From contig NZ_SIZZ01000001.1 of the NCBI RefSeq assembly GCF_004322705.1, forward strand, positions 1,054,001 to 1,118,000: a stretch of DNA of 64,000 nt, written 5' to 3'. The translations under genes were made by a program, and so were the position numbers. Positions 1-10,200 of the stretch are shown here, in pieces; the first letter of the stretch is position 1, and every line of letters starts with the position of its first letter. The notes beneath the pieces are model-generated. The model ran no database searches, was not told where the DNA came from, and saw only the letters and a program-made list of their open reading frames with translations. Origin of the DNA: Dyella terrae (GTDB lineage Bacteria; Pseudomonadota; Gammaproteobacteria; Xanthomonadales; Rhodanobacteraceae).

Positions 1-1092
1 CCGCTCGAAGGCGGCTTTGACCTGCCGGTGGCCTGCCTTCGCGTGAACGGCTACCTCATGATCGACGCTGCCAGCTATTCGGACGACGCCCTGGGCCACA
101 ACAGCCTGAGCGTCCGCCGCGCCGACATCAATTTCAGGCGCATGGTGTGGCGTGACTGGCTTTTCTACGCGGACAGCGAACTGGTCAACGGCAGGCTCGA
201 GTTCAAAGACGTCTATCTGCGCAAGGCCTTGCCTCGCGTGGGAACACTGACCATCGGCAATCAGCAAGAGCCCTTCGGCCTGGAGCAATACGGCAGCTTC
301 CGCACCACGACCTTTCTTGAACGGGCCACCACCAATGCCCTGGCGCCAAGCCGCAGCGTCGGCATCGCGTCGAACGATTTTCATGGACCCTGGGTATGGA
401 GCTATGGATTGTTCACTGCAGGCACCAAGGACGAAGGACGGACGCAGCGTGGCGTCGCCCTCACCGGCCGACTGGTGCGGCTGCTGCACGTCGAGGACGG
501 CCTGTATCACCTTGCCGCGACGTTCTCGACGCGCCATTCGGGGTCCGATCATGAGCAGCGATTCAAGTCAGCGCCCGAGGTTCAACTATCCAATGGCGAT
601 GTCTTCCTCGATACGGGCACGATCGCGCACGCCAATGGCGTCATACGCTACGGCTTCGAGGCGGCGCATGTACGCGGGCCGTTTTCCTGGCAAGCGGAGT
701 GGATGCACGCGCGCGTGCCTCGTGACAACGGCCTGCCCTCGCTGAACTTTCGTGGCTGGTATGCCTATGCGAGCTGGTTCCTCACCGATGACACGCGGCC
801 GTATCGGGACGGCAACGCCACGTTCGGCGGCGTCGAGCCGCGCTCGCCGTGGAACGGGCACGGCGGCGGCGCGCTGGAACTGGCCGCCCGAATCAGTCGC
901 ACCGACCTCAATGACCTGGATATCCAGGGTGGCGCTGAAACCAATCTGTCATTGGGCGTGAACTGGTACCTCGATCGATCGGTGCGGCTTTCGTTGAATC
1001 TGATCCACGCCTTTGAACTGGACAAGCGCGGCGCCGAGTTCGACGGCAAGCACCCCACGGCCCTGGTGGGACGACTGCAGTACGAATTCTGA
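1..1092 (+). CDS. OprO/OprP-type phosphate-selective porin, 5' partial
   Basis: This is the C-terminal part of an outer-membrane beta-barrel porin. The frame is open from base 1 with no convincing start (a GTG at 28 is only an internal codon), so the signal peptide and first strands lie outside the window. The visible 363 residues have the features of the phosphate-selective porin O/P family: SVRRADINFRRMVWRDW, the FKDVYLRK strand, GNQQEPFGLEQ followed by FLERATTNALAP, and a C-terminal strand ending in Phe (LQYEF), the usual Bam recognition end. Family members pass phosphate, polyphosphate or other anions. The substrate cannot be read from sequence, and no pst/pho gene is adjacent. Stop codon at 1090-1092. 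Confidence 0.85.
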   Translation, partial: PLEGGFDLPVACLRVNGYLMIDAASYSDDALGHNSLSVRRADINFRRMVWRDWLFYADSELVNGRLEFKDVYLRKALPRVGTLTIGNQQEPFGLEQYGSFRTTTFLERATTNALAPSRSVGIASNDFHGPWVWSYGLFTAGTKDEGRTQRGVALTGRLVRLLHVEDGLYHLAATFSTRHSGSDHEQRFKSAPEVQLSNGDVFLDTGTIAHANGVIRYGFEAAHVRGPFSWQAEWMHARVPRDNGLPSLNFRGWYAYASWFLTDDTRPYRDGNATFGGVEPRSPWNGHGGGALELAARISRTDLNDLDIQGGAETNLSLGVNWYLDRSVRLSLNLIHAFELDKRGAEFDGKHPTALVGRLQYEF

Positions 1093-1111
1093 GGCTGCGC
1101 GACGGGACGCT

Positions 1112-1465
1112 TTACGTTGACATGACCGTTTCCGGTACGACGACGCCAGACAACAATCCGCCACACGCCCCGCTAAAGCGCTCCTGAGGTCGCGCCGCAT
1201 CGATTGGCACCGTGTTGTCGCTGGCCGGCCTGGGAAGCGTGCGAGGCGACTCTGTGACACGCACAGGCACAGGCATGTCATGACGGACGAAGCGCGCGCG
1301 ATGACTACATGGCTCGAAGGCGTCCTCGCGGCTCCCGTCGGGAGCATCCTCCTCGACGAGCGACGAATCCTCAGGTGAGGGCGCGACGCCTGAGCTGGAA
1401 TGGACCGACGGTGAGAGCGACCACATCAGCGCCACGAAGGCTGTTCGCATCAGGTTGGCTTGCAT
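1112..1465 (-). CDS. Possible small secreted protein, unrecognised
   Basis: This weak candidate gene fills the 480-bp gap between the porin and the adhesin. From the ATG at 1465 it would encode about 117 residues beginning MQANLMRTAFVALMWSLSP, which resembles a short signal peptide, followed by a Ser/Pro/Glu-rich region and no recognisable domain. An in-frame upstream extension to 1579 would overlap the start of the stop-proximal adhesin region and looks non-coding. There is no strong ribosome binding site (only GGGAAACACAC before the ATG). I recognise no family, and it may be a chance frame in GC-rich DNA. Confidence 0.25.
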   Translation of the reverse strand: MQANLMRTAFVALMWSLSPSVHSSSGVAPSPEDSSLVEEDAPDGSREDAFEPCSHRARFVRHDMPVPVRVTESPRTLPRPASDNTVPIDAARPQERFSGACGGLLSGVVVPETVMST

Positions 1466-1572
1466 GTGTGTTTCCCGGAATCCGAAAGAACATCGCATCA
1501 AGATGTCGACGGCGCGTGCCGGAATACGACACGGCCGTCGACGGAATGCCTCATCCCTGAGGCAACGCTTCC

Positions 1573-3885
1573 CTACCACCCAAAACTGACACCCACGGTG
1601 CCGCTCGATTCACCGCCGCCGGCCAACGAACCACCGACAAGCACGGCGCCTTCGCCGGGTATCCGGGCGCCAAAGCCGACCGCGAGAGCTCCCTGGCCGC
1701 GGTAGCCACCGACCGCAGCACTGACCCGTTGATCCGTTCCTGACGCCGCGGCGATGGCGCCTGCCATGCCGGCCAGCGCGGAACTCATGGCACCTACGCG
1801 ATGAATGCGGTTGCCCAGCGTGTTGAATCGCCCGTTGACGTCCGACCGGAAACTGTCGAATTCCGACTTGCTAACGAGATTTGCCACACGTTGGTCGGTA
1901 TAGGCCCTGGCATCCTTGAGCGATTGTTGCGCGCTGTTATCCGCATAACGCCGCGCGGTAACCAGGGCCTCTTCAATCTGACCCGGCGGGATCGGCGTAC
2001 CGGGATCGGGCCGGGTGCCACCCGAGCCACCTGCCTCAAGGTCACCCACGCGAACGTCCAGATCGCCGAGCTTGCTGTCCACAGCGGCAAAGGCATCACC
2101 GACGTTGCCGAAGTTCACACCCTGAATCAGATAAGCCGGCGCCGTGATGCCTAGTGCCGTCATCGTGGCACCGCCACCCAGGTGTGTGGCGACCTGGTCC
2201 CCATGTTCGTGCAACTGGCCACCATTGACGGCCTCCATGCTGCTGGCGTGCACGCCGCCCCTGCGAACGTTGGCCAACACCGTGCCGTCGGCGCCGTCAA
2301 AAGTCGTGGTGCCGTGATCGGCGTCGTCATAGGTCACCGCGTGCGTGGGGGCGCCGCCGCCGAGTCCGTCCACCGCATCCTTCAACTGTCGGACATTGAC
2401 CGCATCGGTGTCTTCGGTTCCCGCCTTGACGTTGGTGACCTGCCGCTCGTGGCCAACACGCCCCACCGACACACTCTGCGCGCGATCGGCCAGGGATAGC
2501 GAACCCAGAGCCACGGCGTCTGGCGCTGATGCGGTAGCGCCGCTACCCAGGGCGGCTGCACCTGTACCGACGGCATGCGCCCAAGCCCCGAAGGCCACGG
2601 CGTCGTCGCTCTCGGCCCAGGCATCGCTACCGGCGACCGTGCTGCGATCGCCCTGCGCAACCGCGCGTGCTCCGAGCGCCGTACTGAAATGGCCCGAAGC
2701 CGCGCTGTAAGCACCGTTCGCCACGGCAGCTTCCCCGAGGCTGCGGGAACTGAAACCGGACGCGATGCTTCCGTTACCCCACGCCTGAGCGCCCGCTCCC
2801 ACGGCCGCCGAGCCTTCGCCACTTGCCTGGCTGGACAATCCGATCGCCGTGGCCGCCTGCGCTGCATCGGCGGTGGCATGCGAGCCGATGGCCACGTTGC
2901 CAAGGCCCCAAGCCTGGGCGCCCTGGCCGAGCGCGGTCGATGCGTCGCCCTGGGCGAAGGCGCCCTGACCCAAGGCAGCGGCGCCGATGCCCGCGACCAC
3001 GCTGTCCGCACCCACGGCCACCGCGCCACTGGCCGTCGCTCGGCTGCTGCGGCCTGCTGCCAACGCGCCGTCTCCGACAGCCGAGGCATTGTCGCTGCCA
3101 TCGCGCAGACCTTCGGCGCGGAAGTACAGGCTCGCATCCATCACGGCGCTGGCCACTTTTTCCAATTGCGACAGGTTCACCGCATCCGTGCCCTGCGTGC
3201 CGGCCGCCACGTGGGTGATCTGTCGCTCGCCTCCGGCACGCCCCACCGCGACGGTATCGATGCGATCCGCCAGTGAGTCGGCACCGATGGCGACAGCGCC
3301 GCGCGCTGTGGCCTGGCTTCGCGCACCGAGCGCCGTGCCATGGAGTGCTGGCGTCGTCACCTGTGCGCCGTAGCCAATGGTGGTTGACGACTCGGCCTGC
3401 GACTGCGCGCCGCTCCCGACGGCCGTTGCGCTGGCTCGCAGTGCCTGGGCATGGGCGCCCAGTGCGGTCGCATCGCCTTCCTGCGCCCATGCATTGGCGC
3501 CGAAGGCCGAGGCAGAAGCACCCATGGCCTTCGCACGCGCGCCGTAGGCCGATGAGTCATCCGCACCTGCACTTGATCCGGCGCCGATGGAAGTGGCCCT
3601 GCTGCCCGCCGTTGCGCCACCGCCATCGGCGTAACTGTCATCCGGATCGGGCGTGCCCACGGGGGCCACAAGCCAGGGGACCTGCTTCGATTTCGCCGTT
3701 TCCGATGCCGTCTCGCTCACGACGTCGGCCCACGATGTATCCGCACCGCATGCGGCCATCAGCAGTGCCGTCCATGTGACCGCTTTCAGCGGCCTTCCAC
3801 CTTGTTGCCTGCGGCCGGCGCACTCCGGTGCCACGTCCGGTTCCCGGTGAGCGCCCATCCAAACCTTGCCGAAAATCCTGTTCAT
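1573..3885 (-). CDS. YadA-type trimeric autotransporter adhesin
   Basis: Predicted type Vc secreted surface adhesin of 770 residues. The N-terminus is long and charged (MNRIFGKVWMGAHREPDVAPE) before the hydrophobic core TALLMAACGA. This is the extended signal peptide seen in large autotransporters, with cleavage probably after SWA near residue 53. Two blocks of left-handed head repeats of the AxAxGxxAxAxG kind follow (about residues 85-215 and 265-480). Each ends in a neck: GRAGGERQITHVAAGT..DAVNLSQL and GRVGHERQVTNVKAGT..DAVNVRQL. A further EAVNGGQL connector and a short stalk follow. The last 80 residues form the YadA anchor barrel, ending VGVSFGW. A GGAG ribosome site precedes the ATG. It probably mediates attachment or aggregation; the ligand is unknown. 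It lies directly downstream of an orphan response regulator on the same strand. Confidence 0.9.
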   Translation of the reverse strand: MNRIFGKVWMGAHREPDVAPECAGRRQQGGRPLKAVTWTALLMAACGADTSWADVVSETASETAKSKQVPWLVAPVGTPDPDDSYADGGGATAGSRATSIGAGSSAGADDSSAYGARAKAMGASASAFGANAWAQEGDATALGAHAQALRASATAVGSGAQSQAESSTTIGYGAQVTTPALHGTALGARSQATARGAVAIGADSLADRIDTVAVGRAGGERQITHVAAGTQGTDAVNLSQLEKVASAVMDASLYFRAEGLRDGSDNASAVGDGALAAGRSSRATASGAVAVGADSVVAGIGAAALGQGAFAQGDASTALGQGAQAWGLGNVAIGSHATADAAQAATAIGLSSQASGEGSAAVGAGAQAWGNGSIASGFSSRSLGEAAVANGAYSAASGHFSTALGARAVAQGDRSTVAGSDAWAESDDAVAFGAWAHAVGTGAAALGSGATASAPDAVALGSLSLADRAQSVSVGRVGHERQVTNVKAGTEDTDAVNVRQLKDAVDGLGGGAPTHAVTYDDADHGTTTFDGADGTVLANVRRGGVHASSMEAVNGGQLHEHGDQVATHLGGGATMTALGITAPAYLIQGVNFGNVGDAFAAVDSKLGDLDVRVGDLEAGGSGGTRPDPGTPIPPGQIEEALVTARRYADNSAQQSLKDARAYTDQRVANLVSKSEFDSFRSDVNGRFNTLGNRIHRVGAMSSALAGMAGAIAAASGTDQRVSAAVGGYRGQGALAVGFGARIPGEGAVLVGGSLAGGGESSGTVGVSFGW

Positions 3886-4221
3886 CGTGTCTCCGTTGCC
3901 TTATCCAGCGTCACTCCATGTCGCACCACGCCAGGACACCGATGAGGTATCCAGGCCGGTACTCAGGCGTTCCGCGCTGGACACGGAGCGTCGGACAGCG
4001 ACGCGAAGCCTTCACGCACGCAATCCAACGGAACCTCACCGAGAACAATCCTCACGCCATCCCTTGAACCGTGGCCAGAGCGGGCACTGGCAGACGATTG
4101 CCATCGCCTGGCAAACCCATCGGGCTTGGTGAAAGTCTCACCTTGCCTCGACCCGCGTGGCGCTGCGTCAGAACGTTCCTAGTCACTGGCGAGGGCGCCG
4201 CAAGTCAGCTCACGCGGCGGC
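3886..4221. other. Intergenic region upstream of the adhesin
   Basis: This 336-bp stretch separates the response regulator from the adhesin gene on the same strand. No frame in it has coding character. I see no convincing terminator, so read-through from the regulator into the adhesin cannot be excluded. The adhesin promoter and any regulator binding site should lie here, but I could not identify a strong sigma-70 box. Confidence 0.5.
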
Positions 4222-4992
4222 TCACGGAACAGAAGCTGCAGGATGACCGATCACAAAGGCGTAGCCGCTGCTGCGCACCGTGACCAGCGGAAGCACGGGC
4301 AGCGCCAGTTCGCGCACCTTGCGTCTCAGCCGGTAGATGAGCATTTCGAGTCGGTGCGGATCAAAATCGTAGGAGTCCTGCCGCAGCGCGAAGATGATGT
4401 CCTTGCGGGTCACGACCGCACCCCGGGCATCGACCAGCAACTGCATGACGCAGCGCTCGGACGGTGAAAGGCTGACCACGACACCACCAGGTGAGACGAG
4501 GTGCCAGCCACCCGTTTGAAGACGCCAGTCGCCCTGACCGGGCGAATGGGTTTCATTGTCGACGGTTGTTCCGGGCAGCGGCGCCTGCAAACGCCGGCCC
4601 AGACTGTGCAGGCTCGCAGCAAGCTCGGCCACGCCGGCGGGCTTGCGCAGGAATACGTCCGCGCCGGCATCCAGTGAGTGCACCTGGTCATGCTGACGCT
4701 CGCGCCCGGTCAGGACCAGAATGCCGATCGCCGAAAACTGCCGCAGATAGCGCGCCACCGAAACGCCATCTTCGTCCGGCAGGCCCAGATCAAGGACGAT
4801 CATGTCGAAGGCATGGGCCAGCATGCTGCGATAGAGCTCGGCGGCGCTGCCCAGTCCCGTCGCCTTGAATCCGAACTGCGCCAGGCCAGGCACGATGACC
4901 TGGTCCCGAAGTGACGCATCGTCTTCCAGCACCGCGACGTGCCAGGCCGGCAAGGCACGTTCCGCGACATCGCCAACTGAAGTTGCTTCCAT
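4222..4992 (-). CDS. OmpR/PhoB-type response regulator, orphan
   Basis: Two-component response regulator of about 256 residues. The receiver domain (about residues 17-135) has the acidic pair in VLEDDAS, the phosphoacceptor Asp in VLDLGLPDEDG and the conserved Lys in FLRKP. The C-terminal part (about 160-250) is a winged-helix DNA-binding domain containing the typical LSPSERCVMQLLVDARGAVV and the LEMLIYRLRRKVR recognition region. The ATG at 4992 is preferred over an in-frame TTG three codons upstream. No histidine kinase gene is adjacent, so its partner must be encoded elsewhere. Its position just upstream of the adhesin suggests, without proving, that it controls that gene. Confidence 0.88.
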   Translation of the reverse strand: MEATSVGDVAERALPAWHVAVLEDDASLRDQVIVPGLAQFGFKATGLGSAAELYRSMLAHAFDMIVLDLGLPDEDGVSVARYLRQFSAIGILVLTGRERQHDQVHSLDAGADVFLRKPAGVAELAASLHSLGRRLQAPLPGTTVDNETHSPGQGDWRLQTGGWHLVSPGGVVVSLSPSERCVMQLLVDARGAVVTRKDIIFALRQDSYDFDPHRLEMLIYRLRRKVRELALPVLPLVTVRSSGYAFVIGHPAASVP

Positions 4993-5180
4993 GTGCACCA
5001 ACGTTATTGCATCAGTGGCGCCTGACTATATCAGCCGGCATGGCGCGGCAAGGCATTCATTTGGACGTCCAAACGATATACACCGTCATTGCGAAAAGTG
5101 GCGACCCTTTCGTAGCCATATCATCAAGGCAAAGCGAAGCTTCCCTCTTCCGGCGGTGCGTCAACGCGAACGCCGGGCAT

Positions 5181-5210
5181 AAAAAAACGCGACGGCTCGC
5201 GCCGTCGCGT
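5181..5210 (-). terminator. Rho-independent terminator of the HU-like gene
   Basis: On the minus strand a perfect 10-bp stem (ACGCGACGGC with GCCGTCGCGT, 4-nt loop) is followed by seven T residues. It begins 16 bases after the stop codon of the HU-like gene. Confidence 0.9.
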
Positions 5211-5226
5211 TTGTGCAGTCCGCTGA

Positions 5227-5607
5227 TCAGGCGGCCGCGTCCTTCAGCTTCTTGAGCGGACGGATCTTCACCTTCACCGAAGCCGGCTTGGCAGCGAACC
5301 ACTGCTCTTCCTTGGTGAACGGGTTGACACCCTTGCGCTTCGGCTTGGCCGGCACGTTGACAGCGGTGATCTTCAGAAGACCCGGCAGCGTGAACGAGCC
5401 ATGGCCCTTCTTGTGGATCGAGCCAGCCACGGCACCTTCCAGCGCAGCGAGAACGGCGCGCACGTCCTTGGCGACCACACCGCTGGCGTCAGCGACGTGA
5501 GCGACGAGAGCGGACTTGCTCAGAGCATCCTTGATCGGCTTAAGAGCGGCCGGCTTGGCAGCTGCTTTGGCGGTGGTCTTCTTGGCGGCTTTCTGCGTCT
5601 TGGCCAT
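5227..5607 (-). CDS. HU-family DNA-binding protein with Lys/Ala-rich N-terminus
   Basis: Nucleoid-associated protein of 126 residues. The first 25 residues are a basic Lys/Ala tail (MAKTQKAAKKTTAKAAAKPAA). The rest resembles the HU/IHF fold: SKSALVAHVADASGV, an arm region KKGHGSFTLPGLLKITAV, and GVNPFTKEEQWFAAKPASVKVKIRPLKKLKDA. That makes it longer than canonical HU (about 90 residues) and similar to the histone-like proteins of Xanthomonadales, which carry an added basic tail. The ATG at 5607 is supported by a GGGGAA ribosome site; an upstream extension to 5724 looks non-coding. It should bind and compact DNA as a dimer. It has its own terminator. Confidence 0.87.
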   Translation of the reverse strand: MAKTQKAAKKTTAKAAAKPAALKPIKDALSKSALVAHVADASGVVAKDVRAVLAALEGAVAGSIHKKGHGSFTLPGLLKITAVNVPAKPKRKGVNPFTKEEQWFAAKPASVKVKIRPLKKLKDAAA

Positions 5608-6027
5608 ACATTCCCCGTGGTATTTGATGGTTTGGATAAACCTGACTGCCTCTCGGCAGGTGGAATGTATGGCAAAGAGTGCATGCTCGCCAATGGGGAA
5701 TTGAAGAAATGTGCCTATTGGCATGCCTTTTTCAGCGTTTTTTTATCGTGGCGGCCGTTTCACCCCCCAAAACAAGCCGTTTGGACCACCTCGGGTGACC
5801 CCGGAGAGCTGCCGCCAAGGGGTAGAACCCGTGCGTTTCGTCCCATGATGGGCAACCGGCTGGACCCAGGGCATCTTGCCAAGGGCTCCATCTCGCATGG
5901 ATGGGCATCGCGGCACGAAGCAAAGCCAGGCCTTCGAGGTGCAGCCAGCCACCAGGGCGTTCCGCCCGATCCATAAACAGCAACGGCGCCCGAAGGCGCC
6001 GCTGCATGTGTCCAAGACGTGCCCGGT
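5608..6027. other. Intergenic region between zipA and the HU-like gene
   Basis: About 420 bp lie between the end of zipA and the HU-like start. It holds the zipA-proximal hairpin at 5984-6001, and presumably the HU promoter and leader in its lower part. A minus-strand frame of about 90 codons spans 5732-6007 but has no start signal and no recognisable protein features. In Xanthomonas I expect ligA after zipA; it is absent here. Confidence 0.45.
5984..6001 (-). terminator. Probable terminator after zipA
   Basis: On the minus strand a 7-bp GC stem (CGGCGCC with GGCGCCG) closes a TTCG tetraloop and is followed by TTGCTGTTT. It lies 26 bases past the zipA stop. The U-tract is interrupted, so confidence is moderate. 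Confidence 0.6.
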
Positions 6028-7077
6028 TCAGCGACCGAAGACGATTTCTTTGCCTTCATGGTCGCGATCCCAGCCGCGCAGTTCATCGCGGATGTGCGCA
6101 ATGCGCTGGCGACCGAGCGCGTTGCGCTCCTCGTCCAGGACCTGGCCGTCGAGCAGCTCCGCCAGGCGTTGCGCCGTCGGCAACATCGCGTCCCACGCAT
6201 CCAGTGCCGGAATCGGCGCTGGCAAGGTCATGAAGAAACTCAGGCCCGGGCTACGCAGGGCCTCCAGCCGCGACAGGTCAAAGTTGCCTGGCTTGAGCAT
6301 GTTCGCGACGCTGAACACCGGACCCTGCTCGCGCTTGCCGTCGACAAGACGGTGATAAATCCCCATGTCACCAAACTCGAGCCCGGCTTTTTCCGCCGCC
6401 ACGATCAGGTCAGTACCGTGGAAGCTTTCACCTTCACGCGCCACCACGAACAGCGTCACGATGCGCTCGACAGGCATCTGCGCGGGGCGCTTGCCGAGAT
6501 CCGAGCGCGGCGGCACACGCGGCGCCTCGGGCTTGGCGGGAGCTGGTGCGTCAGGTGCCGGTGACATGGCGACGGAAGACGCTTCGGCCGCCATCGGAAC
6601 GGGCTTCGGCGCTTCGACGGCTGCGCCCGGAATCGGCGCGGGCGCCACCGGCATCTGCTGCGACGCAAGGAATTCTTCCGGCGGCGCACGCAAAGCCTCG
6701 ATGATCGACGCCGCACCGCTGGAGGGCTTGCTCATGGTCGGGCGCCCCTGGCGCTCACCTGCCAGCGTCTGACCCAGGCGCTCCAGTTCCTCGCGAAGGC
6801 CCATGTCGAGCTCGCCTTGCGCAGGCTTGGTATCGAAGTCCATCTGGAAGTCGTCGCGCGCGCTGAAGGAAGGTTCGCCATCGCCACGGATGTCGACGTC
6901 GCCAAACGTCGGATCACGACGCTCTTCACCGGGTGCAAGGACCACGCGGCGACGCCCCTGCTCTTTCTTTGGCTGGCCGAACAGCCAGATCAGCGCGAGC
7001 ACGATCAGGCCGACGATGGCCATCGGAATGCCGACGGCCGGATTCCACGCAAAGGCGAGCACGGGCTGCGGGGTCAT
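6028..7077 (-). CDS. zipA: Cell division protein ZipA
   Basis: Membrane anchor for the FtsZ ring, about 349 residues. A single membrane segment lies near residues 11-32 (VGIPMAIVGLIVLALIWLFG), followed by a basic stretch (QPKKEQGRRRVV) and a long Pro/Ala-rich linker (about 110-200). The C-terminal FtsZ-binding domain begins near MPVERIVTLFVVAREGESFHGTDL and contains the GIYHRLVDGKREQGPVFSVANMLKPGNFDL core typical of ZipA. The ATG at 7077 has a GGAGAACC ribosome site and places the membrane segment near the N-terminus, unlike an upstream in-frame start. It follows smc on the same strand, the usual smc-zipA order in Xanthomonadales. Confidence 0.92.
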   Translation of the reverse strand: MTPQPVLAFAWNPAVGIPMAIVGLIVLALIWLFGQPKKEQGRRRVVLAPGEERRDPTFGDVDIRGDGEPSFSARDDFQMDFDTKPAQGELDMGLREELERLGQTLAGERQGRPTMSKPSSGAASIIEALRAPPEEFLASQQMPVAPAPIPGAAVEAPKPVPMAAEASSVAMSPAPDAPAPAKPEAPRVPPRSDLGKRPAQMPVERIVTLFVVAREGESFHGTDLIVAAEKAGLEFGDMGIYHRLVDGKREQGPVFSVANMLKPGNFDLSRLEALRSPGLSFFMTLPAPIPALDAWDAMLPTAQRLAELLDGQVLDEERNALGRQRIAHIRDELRGWDRDHEGKEIVFGR

Positions 7078-7224
7078 GAAAGGTTCTCCAAAAACGTCCA
7101 ACGTTGTTCATTGATGGGCCGTCGAGCCCGGATCCATGCGCCTATGATGCGCGTTCCTGCCACCGAAGTGCGGCTCGACGGCCTTGGACCGCGCGGGCAT
7201 CGGCCCACACGAGTCCGCTTGCCG

Positions 7225-10200
7225 TCAGGCCGCGCCGGCCAGCTTGGCCGCTTCGGCCAGGTCCACCTGCACCAGTCGCGACACACCCGGCTCGCGCATG
7301 GTCACACCGCACAACTGCGACGCCGCTTCCATCGTGGCCTTGTTGTGGCTGACAAAGATGAACTGAACCTTCTCGCTCATCTCCTTCACCATGTTGGAGA
7401 ATCGACCGACGTTGGCTTCATCCAGCGGCGCATCCACTTCGTCCAGCAGACAGAAGGGTGCCGGGTTCAGGCCGAAGATGGCGAACACCAGCGAAACGGC
7501 GGTCAGCGCCTTTTCACCGCCAGATAGCAGGGTGATGTTCGACACGCGCTTGCCCGGGGGGCGCGCCATGATGGCCACCCCGGTGTCGAGCAGATCATCG
7601 CCGGTCAGTTCCAGATACGCATGGCCGCCGCCAAACAGGCGCGGGAACAGCTCCTGCACGCCCGCATTGACGCGATCGAAGGTTTCCTTGAAGCGCTGGC
7701 GCGTCTCGCGGTCGATCTTCTTGATCGCACCCTCCAGCGTTTCCATGGCGCTGGCAAGGTCGGCCAGCTGGTTGTCGAGGTAGTTCTTGCGCTCGCTCTG
7801 TTCCGCATGTTCCTGGATGGCGGCGAGGTTGACCGGCTCCAGGCGCTGGATCTTTTGACCGATGTCGGTCAGTTGCGAACGCCACTGGCTTGCATCAGCG
7901 TCTTCGGCCAGTTCGGCAAGCAGCGGTTCCAGTTCGAGGCCCGATGCCATGATGGCTTCGGCCAGCTGCTGGGCTCGCAACTGGAGCGCCTGCGCGGCGA
8001 GCTTCTTCTCCGACAGGCTCTCACGCAGCTTGTTGAGGCTTTGCTCGATACGCTGGCGCTCCTGCTCAAGGCGACGGAACTCGCCGTCGCAATCCTCGAG
8101 CGCACGGCGCGCATCGACCAGCTGGCGATCCACCAGCAGGCGCTGGTCCAGGTAGGTCTGGCGCTCGGCTTCCAGCTCGGCGATCGGGTCGGAGCCGGCA
8201 GCGAGCTGTTCCGTGATTTCGGTGCGACGCGCGGCGATCTGGCGGATCTGCGTGTCCATGCGCGACAGCGCCTGCTCCAGCGAGCTGAGCGACGAGCGCT
8301 TGGACTCCATGCTCAGTGCCAGCGCATGCGCCTGGTCGGCCGCCTCCCGCGCATTCATCCGGGCTTCTTCACGTGATTCGAGCAAGGCGCGGCGTTCGTT
8401 TTCGAGATCGCGACGCTGGTCTTCGAGGTCGCCCATATTGCCAACGGACTCATCCAGGCGCGCACGCGCATCGCGCGTCTGGTCCGACAATTCGTCCAGC
8501 TGATTGACCAGGTCGCTGATTTCCCCGGCGACCTTTTCTGAACGGGCGCGCGCGGTTTCCATCTTGCCGCGGTGGCTTTGCAACTGGCCGGCCAGTTCCG
8601 ACTGGCGGCGATGCGCGTTGTACAGCTCACGCTGCGCATCGTCGCGGGCGCGCTCGGCTTCGAACTTGTTGGTGCGCAGATCGTCCAGTTGCGCGGTAGC
8701 TTCCTCGATGCGCGCTTCCAGCGTCGCAATCTGCTCGGCCAGCACACGCATGTCACGCTCACGCGCGAGCACGCCCACCTGATTGCCCTGGGCGCGACGG
8801 ACGCGGGCCCAGCCCGGACCCAGCCATTCTCCAGAACGCGTCATGACCGATTGGTAAGGCGCAAGCGCCGAAAGCCCGGCGACGCGCTGGTGCGCCTCAT
8901 CGAGCGTGTCGGCGACCAGCACATGGCTGAGGATCGACAGCGCGGCGGCCGGACCGCGCACGTGCGCGGCCAGCGTGCCGGAGGTGTTCACACCGCCTTC
9001 CGCCCCATCGAGCAAGGCGATGTCAGCGTTCTCGACATCGGCGAATTCCGCCGCCAGGCCGTGGGCACCATCGACCAGGACGCTGTCGAGGAATCCGGCG
9101 AGCGCGGTTTCCACCGCGGTTTCCCAACCGGCTTCCACCTGGAGCGATTCGCCCAGGCGACGTGACTTGTCGAGGCCGAGGCGGGCCAGCCAGCCGCTGG
9201 CGGCGTTTTCTTCCTGCCCAAGCGCGGCATGTTGCAGCGCCTCGAGCGATGCCTGGCGTCCGCGGGCGGTCTGCAACTGCTGGCGCGCCTCGTTCAGCGA
9301 GGACTGCACCTGGCGCTCTTCATCGAGCACTTTTTCGTAGGTGAGCTTGTGTTGATCGAGCAGACCGCCCAGCGATTCGACGCGCTCGCGCTGGGTATCG
9401 TGTTCGATGTGCAGCTGTTCGGAAGCCGCATCCAGCGCCGCCACGTCGGTCGCCTTCTGTTCGGCTTCCAGCGTCTCGCGACGCCGCGACAGATCGACCG
9501 ACTGGCGATCCAGGTAGGCGAGCTTGGTGCGTTCGACTTCGGCCGCGCGACTGGCTTCACCCGCCGTGCGCGTGTAGGTGTCCCAACGCTGCTGCCAGTC
9601 GGCGAGCTTGGTTTCGGTGTCGCGCTGCGCGTCAGCTGTGTCGTCCTGCATCTGCTGCAGGGCTTCCAGGCGCGGCTCGCCTTCCGCCAGCGCCATGCGC
9701 AGCGTTTCCACCTGGTCGCGGTCGGTGGCGATATGCGCGGCCAGTTCTTCGTGCTCGCGCTCAGCTTCGCCCTGGGCGCGCTGCAGGCGATCGGCCGTTT
9801 CCCGGTTGAAGCGAACCTGCTGCTCCACACGGGCGATTTCGGCGCCAACCTTGTAGACCTCGGCCTGCACGGTGTTCAGATGCTCGGTCGCGGCGGTGTG
9901 GTTCTCGCGCACGCTTTCCAGCTGCGCTTCGACATGGCGCTGCTCGGCGACGCGCTTTTCGATTTCGGTTTCAGCGGCGGAAAGGCCCGCGCCCTCGCCA
10001 TCATGCTGACCCTTGAGGTGGCGATACTCGAGCGCACGAAGCTCGGCTTCCTTGCGCGTCTGTTCCTCCTTCAGGGCCTTCCAGCGCTCGGCGGCACGTG
10101 CCTGGCGATTGAGGTGTTCAAGCTGCTTGTCCACTTCGTCGCGCACGTCTTTCACGCGATCGAGGTTCTCACGCGTGGATTTGATGCGACTCTCGGTTTC

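Noticed and set aside
5732-6007. Minus-strand frame of about 90 codons between zipA and the HU-like gene
   Set aside because: No ribosome site, no recognisable domain, and it overlaps the zipA terminator; likely a GC-driven open frame.
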